A program made the translations under genes and the position numbers. A stretch of DNA of 64,000 nt from Thermoplasmata archaeon (GTDB lineage: Archaea > Thermoplasmatota > Thermoplasmata > Methanomassiliicoccales > Methanomethylophilaceae). This document shows positions 58,687-64,000 of this stretch, piece after piece; within the stretch, counting starts at the first letter, position 1, and each line of letters opens with the position of its first letter. Under the pieces are notes generated by a model that worked only from the letters and a program-made list of their open reading frames with translations, was not told the origin of the DNA and ran no database searches. The stretch spans positions 1 to 64,000 of the forward strand of contig SUSU01000006.1 in assembly GCA_015063225.1 (NCBI GenBank), given 5' to 3'.

Positions 58687-59592
58687 TCACCTGCTCCCGT
58701 CGAGTTTCTGCTGTATGGCCTCTCTGAGGATGGAATCGTCCCCCTTGAGGCTGAATGCAGCCTGTCTGAGCAGGTGTTTCTCCGCCTCCTCCACGGAACC
58801 GAGTTCCATGAGGTTCTTCCCCACGGCACCGTGGAGGTCGGAGAGATCCTGAGAATCGATCCGGTCGGAGAACTGTTTGTCGTCCAGGAGAGATGAGAGC
58901 GCATCGGTGTACATGCGGGCGGCCTCGCGGTCATCGATCTCCATGAGGCACTCGCAGAGGTTGACCAAACAGAATGCGTAGGCGGTGGGGTCGTAAAGAT
59001 CCCCAGAATCGAGCAACTCCCCGCCGAGTCTCGCGGCCTCGTTAAGAAGGTTCGCGGCGCGCGGGTACTGCTTATCGTCGATCTTCAGGTCCGCGGCGAG
59101 GCAGAGCGCCTCGAAGCAGATGTTCCTGCCGTTGCTGTCCTCGGCGCGGCGCGATGCGAGTGCGGCCTCGGCGAACGGGACGCAATCGTCCTGGAAATCG
59201 GCATCGCAGAGGTCCTCCGCGCATCTTAAGCAGGTGCGTGCGCAGGAGACGGGGTCGGTGAGGCGGGGTATGAAGGCCGCGGCCTTCGCGTAGATCTCCC
59301 TCATGGCGTCCGCATCGTCGTCATCGGCGTATACGGAACCGAGGGCGGCATAGGTGCGCAGGCAGAGGTCGGGGAGCACGTCCTTTCCATCCTCAAGAAG
59401 GGAATCGAGATGTTCCGCGGCATCGATGAAGTCCTCGGCGGCGGACACACCGTATCCGAGGAGGGTGAGCACCTTCCCGCGTTTCTGGAGTGCGTCCACG
59501 AGGTCGGATGTGACGGGGCCGTTCTCGAGTTCCGAGATGCGGGCGTTGTATTCCGATAGTGCCTTCTCGAGGTGGGCGTCCGACGACTGCAT
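58687..59592 (-). CDS. TPR-like repeat protein
   Basis: This 301-aa helical protein starts at ATG 59592 ('MQSSDAHLEKALSEYNARIS'), 27 nt after GATATA; the track's 837-aa version runs antisense through the radical SAM gene and is rejected. Helical pairs of TPR type recur ('VSAAEDFIDAAEHLDSLLED', 'RAANLLNEAARLGGELLDSG', 'LMELGSVEEAEKHLLRQAAF'). A scaffold role is likely; the partner is unknown. Its promoter region overlaps that of the divergent radical SAM gene. Confidence 0.75.
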   Translation of the reverse strand: MQSSDAHLEKALSEYNARISELENGPVTSDLVDALQKRGKVLTLLGYGVSAAEDFIDAAEHLDSLLEDGKDVLPDLCLRTYAALGSVYADDDDADAMREIYAKAAAFIPRLTDPVSCARTCLRCAEDLCDADFQDDCVPFAEAALASRRAEDSNGRNICFEALCLAADLKIDDKQYPRAANLLNEAARLGGELLDSGDLYDPTAYAFCLVNLCECLMEIDDREAARMYTDALSSLLDDKQFSDRIDSQDLSDLHGAVGKNLMELGSVEEAEKHLLRQAAFSLKGDDSILREAIQQKLDGSR

Positions 59593-59661
59593 GCACGAGC
59601 ATCCCCGAATCAGTATATCTACCGAACCCCCGCTACTATTAAATCGCGTACGCATACGGGT

Positions 59662-61401
59662 GTGCGAGGGGATAATCTGTTCATACCAACGACGGCGGAG
59701 GAGATGCAGGCGCTTGGATGGCATCAGCTCGACATCATTCTCGTGTCCGGCGACACCTACATAGATTCTCCCTACAACGGCTCCGCCCTCCTCGGACATT
59801 GGCTGATCGACCACGGTTTCAAGGTCGGCATCATCTGTCAGCCCGATGTGAAGACCGATGCCGACATCTCCCGTCTCGGCGAACCCGCCCTCTACTGGTC
59901 CGTCTCCGCGGGCTGCGTGGATTCCATGGTGGCCAACTACGTCCCCTCCGGCAAGTTCCGCAAGGACGACGACTTCACTCCCGGGGGCGTCAACAACCGC
60001 CGTCCCGACAGGGCCTGCATCGCCTATTCCAATCTCATCAGGCGCTACTTCAAGGGTGCCGTCATCTTCCTCGGCGGTATCGAGGCCTCCCTGCGCAGGG
60101 TCGTCCATTACGATTTCTGGTCGGATTCCGTCCGCCGTTCCATCCTCTTCGATGCCAAGGCGGACGGCATCACATACGGCATGTCCGAGCTCGCGAATCT
60201 CGAACTGGCTCAATGCCTCCGCGACAAGAAGGACTGGCATGACATCCGCGGGATCTGCTACGCATCCCGCGACCCTCCGTTCCTCTACGGGAGGCTCGCC
60301 TCGTTCGACGAATGCATCGCCAACCGCAGGTCCTTCATGCAAGCGTTCCACATCTTCTACGAGAACTGCGACCCCGTCTCGGCCATCGGCCTCTCCCAGC
60401 AGAACGGCGACCGCTATCTGGTGCAGAACCCCCCTCAGAGGCATGTCACCACCGAGGAACTTGACGCGATCTACGAGTCCTCCTTCGAGTACCGCGTCCA
60501 CCCCTACTACCTCGCCGACGGTCCCGTGAGGGCGATGGACACCATCAAGAACTCCATCACCACCCACCGCGGCTGCTACGGGGAATGCTCCTTCTGCGCC
60601 ATCGCCGTCCACCAGGGACGCGCCGTCATCTCTCGTTCCGCGGACTCCATCGTCAGGGAGGCGGAGCGGATCTCCAAGCTCCCCGGTTTCAACGGCATCA
60701 TCTACGATGTCGGCGGACCAACCGCCAACATGTGGGGCATCGACTGCCCCATGAAGAAGGCGAAAGGACCGTGCAAGGACAGGAAGTGCCTGTTCCCCCG
60801 CATCTGCCCCTATCTCCCCGTGGACCACTCCAAGCAGATCGAGCTGCTGGACCGCATAAAGGCCATCCCTGGCGTGAAGAAGGTCTTCGTCGCATCGGGG
60901 ATACGCTACGACATGGTAGTCTTCGACGAGGGTCACGGCCAGGAATACGTGGATGCCATCGTGAAGGACCATGTCTCCGGACAGCTGAAGGTCGCCCCCG
61001 AGCATACCGACCCGAAGGTCCTCGAGCTCATCGGTAAGCCCGAGGCGAACGTCCTCCTGGATTTCAAGGACATGTTCGACGAGTCCTGCAAGCGCCAGAA
61101 CAAGGACTACTACCTCACGTACTACTTCATGGCCGCCCTGCCCGGCTGCGGTATCAAGGCGATGAACGAGCTCGCTTCCTTCTGCAGGAACGAGCTCCAC
61201 ACCCGCCCCGAGCAGGTGCAGGTCTTCACCCCCACCCCGTCCACCGCCGCCACTGCCATGTACTATTCCGGCAGGGATTTCGAGGACGGTTCCAACGTGT
61301 GGTGCGAGAAGAGCTACGCTCTGAAGCTCCAGCAGAAGGAGGCCGTCACCGGGAAGCAGGTTGTCGGCCGTCTTAAGGATAAGTTCGGCCGCAAGAAGTG
61401 A
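59662..61401 (+). CDS. YgiQ family radical SAM protein
   Basis: This 579-aa protein starts at GTG 59662, about 28 nt after TATTAAATC (leaderless), which is where family similarity begins ('FIPTTAEEMQALGWHQLDII'). The radical SAM motif C-x3-C-x2-C is in 'THRGCYGECSFCAIAVHQG'. 'SGDTYIDSPYNGSALLGHWL' and 'APEHTDPKVLELIGKP' are typical of YgiQ (UPF0313). 'CKDRKCLFPRICPYLPVDH' adds further Cys that may hold a second cluster. The reaction catalysed is unknown. Confidence 0.93.
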   Translation: MRGDNLFIPTTAEEMQALGWHQLDIILVSGDTYIDSPYNGSALLGHWLIDHGFKVGIICQPDVKTDADISRLGEPALYWSVSAGCVDSMVANYVPSGKFRKDDDFTPGGVNNRRPDRACIAYSNLIRRYFKGAVIFLGGIEASLRRVVHYDFWSDSVRRSILFDAKADGITYGMSELANLELAQCLRDKKDWHDIRGICYASRDPPFLYGRLASFDECIANRRSFMQAFHIFYENCDPVSAIGLSQQNGDRYLVQNPPQRHVTTEELDAIYESSFEYRVHPYYLADGPVRAMDTIKNSITTHRGCYGECSFCAIAVHQGRAVISRSADSIVREAERISKLPGFNGIIYDVGGPTANMWGIDCPMKKAKGPCKDRKCLFPRICPYLPVDHSKQIELLDRIKAIPGVKKVFVASGIRYDMVVFDEGHGQEYVDAIVKDHVSGQLKVAPEHTDPKVLELIGKPEANVLLDFKDMFDESCKRQNKDYYLTYYFMAALPGCGIKAMNELASFCRNELHTRPEQVQVFTPTPSTAATAMYYSGRDFEDGSNVWCEKSYALKLQQKEAVTGKQVVGRLKDKFGRKK

Positions 61402-62556
61402 TCAGAGTCCGCCGCTGCGCCTCTTGTACTCCTCGGCGAAGTCCTTCATCACCTTGGGGATGTCGATGGATTGCGGGCAGACCTTGCTGCATGCCCCGCA
61501 TCCGATGCAGGCGGTCATCCACTTGTCCTTGGGGGTACCGATCATCGCGAAGGTGGTGACGAACTCGATCTTGTCCCTGTTGTAGAGCATCTCGTTGTAC
61601 CTGGAGATGAGGGTGGGGATGTCGAGCTCCTTGGGGCACTTGGGGGTGCAGTAGCGGCAGGCGGTACAGGGGACGGAGGTCTTGGAGACGATGTCCCTGC
61701 CGACCGCAACGATGGCCTCGAACTCCTTCTCGGAGAGGACGTCGGGTTCGGCGTAATAGCTTATCTTCTCGGTCTGCTGGTCGGCGTCCGACATTCCTGT
61801 GAGTGTGGTGAGGATGCCGGGGATGCTCTGCAGGAAGGAGAACGCCCACTGGACGGGGGTCCTCTCCTTACCTACTGAATTCACACGAGCCAGGAGCGAC
61901 GGTTCGATGTCGGCGATCTTGCCTCCGCGGAGGGGTTCCATGACCATGATAGCCCATCCCCTCTGCCTGCAGAACTCCACCTTCTCCTTTGAGTGCTGGA
62001 ACTCCCAGTCGACGTAGTTCACCTGGAGCTGACAGAACTCCATGATGTCCCCGTATACCACGGCGAAGCGCTCGAGGACGTCCATCTCGCCGTGGAGGGA
62101 GAATCCGAGGTGTTTGATCCTTCCGTTCTTAACCTGCTCGGCGAAGTACTCCTTGATCCCGAACTTGGGGTCGAGGTACTTGTCGATGTTCATGGCGCAG
62201 ACGTTGTGAATGAGATAGAAATCGAAGTAGTCCACCTTGCAGAGCTCGAGCTGTTTCTCGAAGATTTCCTTGGACTTCGGCATGTTCGACAGGTCGTATC
62301 CGGGGAACTTGTTCGTCAGGAAGTAGGATGAACGGTCGTAGTCCCTCAGGCAGTCGGCGAGGACTATCTGGGATTTCCCACCGTGGTAGCCCCATGCGGT
62401 GTCGTAGTAGTTGATTCCGGCGGCCATCGCGTCATCTACGAGTTTCTTGGCTGCGGCACGGTCTATGTCGGCATCGTTCCCTCCGATGACCGGAAGGCGC
62501 ATGGCGCCGAATGCGAGGGCCGAGACCCTCAGTCCTTTGAAACTGTTGTAGTACAT
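61402..62556 (-). CDS. Aldo/keto reductase with C-terminal ferredoxin domain
   Basis: This 384-aa protein has an AKR barrel ('GINYYDTAWGYHGGKSQIVL' with Asp-Tyr, 'YFDFYLIHNVCAMNIDKYL' with His) and two Fe-S motifs at the C-terminus ('CTACRYCTPKCPKELDIP' and 'CIGCGACSKVCPQSIDIP'). This layout is common in anaerobes and suggests ferredoxin-linked redox of an aldehyde or ketone. ATG 62556 has GGAGTGA upstream. It ends next to the stop of the convergent radical SAM gene. Confidence 0.94.
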   Translation of the reverse strand: MYYNSFKGLRVSALAFGAMRLPVIGGNDADIDRAAAKKLVDDAMAAGINYYDTAWGYHGGKSQIVLADCLRDYDRSSYFLTNKFPGYDLSNMPKSKEIFEKQLELCKVDYFDFYLIHNVCAMNIDKYLDPKFGIKEYFAEQVKNGRIKHLGFSLHGEMDVLERFAVVYGDIMEFCQLQVNYVDWEFQHSKEKVEFCRQRGWAIMVMEPLRGGKIADIEPSLLARVNSVGKERTPVQWAFSFLQSIPGILTTLTGMSDADQQTEKISYYAEPDVLSEKEFEAIVAVGRDIVSKTSVPCTACRYCTPKCPKELDIPTLISRYNEMLYNRDKIEFVTTFAMIGTPKDKWMTACIGCGACSKVCPQSIDIPKVMKDFAEEYKRRSGGL

Positions 62557-62605
62557 CGAATCACTCCGTCTAAAAAATGCGGTAAACTATGTAAACTGTT
62601 TCTTC

Positions 62606-63352
62606 ATGGGTTCGCACATGGCCGACGGGGACCCGGGACTTATCACGATTGCGGAGAGGGTCTTCCCCCGTTACGGGTTCACCCCCCTGGAGGCGGATTA
62701 CGTGGCCATGAAGGACCTGTCTTTCAAGTGGAGTTTCCGGAAGAAGGAGCTCCGGCTTTTCATATCTGATTATCTGAAGGGGGCCCCCGATTACGTCATA
62801 GAGGATTTCGTCAGCGGCGCCCTCCATTTCATCAAGACGAAGGAGCGTTGCTTCGACGGTGCCTTCGCGCAATACGCGAGGACGGACGAGTTCGTCCTCC
62901 GCACCCGTCCCGTCTATATGAGCAGGATGCGCAGCATCACGCACGACGGACAGGGGAATGAGAGGAGCCTCTACGATTCGGTGCAGAGGCTGATGGACGC
63001 CGGGCTGGTGTTTCCCCCGGACATCGACAACACGGTGTTCGTATGGACCAAGAGGCCCACCTACACCCGTTTGGGATACTGTGCGACCATCGTGAGGCTC
63101 ATAGTGATCTCCTGCATATTCGACGACCTGAACGTGGACGACAGGATCGTCGATTACGTGGTCTACCACGAGATCGTCCACAACCGCATCGGGTACCGTC
63201 CCTTCGACAGGAATCCCCACGATGCGCAGTTCAAACGTTACGAGAAGATGTATCCGGACACGGAAGGGATCAACGAGGAGCTCCGGCAGATGACCGCTTC
63301 CCGTCCGGCAGAAAACAGGAGGGTTAACCGCCATGGAAGGAAAAGACGATGA
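62606..63352 (+). CDS. SprT-like / YgjP-type metalloprotease domain protein
   Basis: This 248-aa protein has the zinc motif 'VVYHEIVHNRIGYRPFDRNP' (H-E-x-x-H) followed by 'HDAQFKRYEKMYP', the third ligand region of SprT/WLM-like peptidases. The N-terminal half ('FPRYGFTPLEADYVAMKDLS') is unplaced. The start is ATG 62606 or ATG 62618. Overlaps the next gene by 20 bp. SprT-like proteases in other lineages cut DNA-protein crosslinks; that role is not shown here. Confidence 0.8.
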   Translation: MGSHMADGDPGLITIAERVFPRYGFTPLEADYVAMKDLSFKWSFRKKELRLFISDYLKGAPDYVIEDFVSGALHFIKTKERCFDGAFAQYARTDEFVLRTRPVYMSRMRSITHDGQGNERSLYDSVQRLMDAGLVFPPDIDNTVFVWTKRPTYTRLGYCATIVRLIVISCIFDDLNVDDRIVDYVVYHEIVHNRIGYRPFDRNPHDAQFKRYEKMYPDTEGINEELRQMTASRPAENRRVNRHGRKRR

Positions 63353-64000
63353 GAAACTGAGCTTCGTGCTCGAAACCGACGACGGACCGATAGACGCCAC
63401 CATGGAGGATATCGAGGAACTCTCCGCACAGGGCAACGCGGGGGCGATGTACGCCCTCGGCTATTGCTATCTTTTCGGTGTGGAGAAGGAGCTCGACAAG
63501 GGCAAAGGATATGACCTTATCGAGAAGGCAGCCGAAAACGACAGCCCCGATGCCAAGGCCCTCCTGTGCAGGATGTACATCGAGGGCGACTACTTCGACA
63601 TGGACCACGAGAAGGCCGCATCCTATGCCAAGGACGCCGCCGACGAGGGTGTTCCCGACGGTATGCTCCTCTACGGTCTGGCTCTTCTCGACGGAGCGGG
63701 CGTTGAGAGGGACCCGGAGAAGGCCGCCTCATACATCCGTAAGGCCATGAACCAGGGCAATTCGGAAGCACGCAACACCCTGGGGTGCATGTATCTCACG
63801 GGCGAGGGCGTGGAGAAGGACGAGGGGAAGGCGTACAAGCTCTTCCTCCAGGCTGCCAAGGCCGGGAACGGCAATGCGATGTATCAGGTCGGCGCCTGCC
63901 TTGAGAGCGGCACCGGTACCGCGGAGGACCTCCCCAAGGCCATCGAATGGTATACGAAGGCCTCCGAGCTCGGCGATGCCGAGGCGGATTTCCGTCTGGC
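63333..64000 (+). CDS. Sel1-like repeat protein (3' truncated by window)
   Basis: This gene is missing from the ORF track because it runs off the end. ATG 63333 ('MEGKDDEKLSFVLETDDGPI') has GGAGG ten nt upstream and overlaps the protease gene. The 222 visible residues hold about five Sel1 repeats ('MYALGYCYLFGVEKELDKGK', 'NTLGCMYLTGEGVEKDEGKA', 'MYQVGACLESGTGTAEDLPK'). Likely scaffold protein. Confidence 0.88.
   Translation, partial: MEGKDDEKLSFVLETDDGPIDATMEDIEELSAQGNAGAMYALGYCYLFGVEKELDKGKGYDLIEKAAENDSPDAKALLCRMYIEGDYFDMDHEKAASYAKDAADEGVPDGMLLYGLALLDGAGVERDPEKAASYIRKAMNQGNSEARNTLGCMYLTGEGVEKDEGKAYKLFLQAAKAGNGNAMYQVGACLESGTGTAEDLPKAIEWYTKASELGDAEADFRL

Noticed and set aside
58687-61200. 837-aa minus-strand ORF
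   Set aside because: Only the last 301 codons are the TPR gene. The rest is antisense to the radical SAM gene, whose conserved motifs and codon use show the plus strand is coding.

Overview
The window looks like a chromosomal segment of a methanogenic archaeon of the order Methanomassiliicoccales (a Methanomethylophilaceae-like gut or sediment lineage). This rests on an archaeal TATA-binding protein, archaeal-type GluRS, an HdrD-like Fe-S protein, a methylcobalamin:coenzyme M methyltransferase-family protein, a two-domain CbiX/CfbA-like chelatase, TrpB2, many adhesin-like, BspA-like and Sel1 proteins, and archaeal promoters. Many genes have a TATA box whose first T lies about 27-30 nt before the start codon, so they are probably leaderless. 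None of the roughly 60 called genes ends in TAG. The few in-frame TAG codons are followed by sequence that looks protein-coding, as expected in a pyrrolysine (Pyl)-decoding lineage. The pyl genes themselves are not in the window.

Layout. 0-5.9 kb: 3' part of a giant repeat adhesin, an anchored protein, transposase and LRR remnants, and a UPF0158 protein. 6.2-9.2 kb: HD hydrolase, gltX and a lone MNT-type nucleotidyltransferase. 9.2-11.4 kb: citrate synthase, then a tandem pair of ~300-bp units, each with a conserved promoter, a structured leader and a 49-codon gene. Each gene has an in-frame TAG at codon 27 inside the loop of a perfect 9-bp stem, followed by a transmembrane segment; this is the most interesting object here. 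11.4-20.6 kb: hydrolase, dapB, HdrD-like protein, CfbA-like chelatase, methyltransferase plus MFS permease, and TrpB2. 20.6-21.0 kb: a structured non-coding element framed by 20-bp repeats. 21.0-25.9 kb: NifX-like protein, MntP remnant, ACR3/BASS permease, HxlR regulator, an SSS symporter with its small accessory protein behind a palindromic operator, and an exported acetolactate decarboxylase. 26.2-31 kb: tRNA-Cys, then three overlapping or closely spaced secreted-protein genes, the third interrupted by TAG, then a decayed MFS gene.

31-41.5 kb: TBP, aquaporin, pyrD-pyrK-TPR operon, a divergent cysteine desulfurase, a three-gene pilin-like operon joined by TGATG overlaps, a 1,116-aa surface protein, a LigT-type phosphodiesterase and a 37-aa membrane peptide. 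41.5-49.5 kb: Sel1 protein, PEBP protein, PQ-loop protein, an AdoMet decarboxylase-like protein, a phenylacetate-CoA-ligase-like enzyme, a TerB-flavin-domain fusion and an HPr-kinase-like ATPase coupled to a membrane protein. 49.5-53.5 kb: sfsA, a palindrome-flanked AAA/DUF4143 ATPase, an sfsA 5' fragment and a BspA-like LRR protein. 53.5-64 kb: tRNA-Ser, Sel1 proteins, a BASS permease, a zinc-ribbon XPD-type helicase, a YaaH-like transporter, a TPR protein, a YgiQ-type radical SAM protein, a ferredoxin-fused aldo/keto reductase and a SprT-like metalloprotease.

The core genes (gltX, tbp, pyrDK, dapB, citS, sufS-like) look vertically inherited. The accessory material is dominated by cell-surface proteins and decaying fragments. 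All functional calls are from reading the sequence and were not checked against a database.
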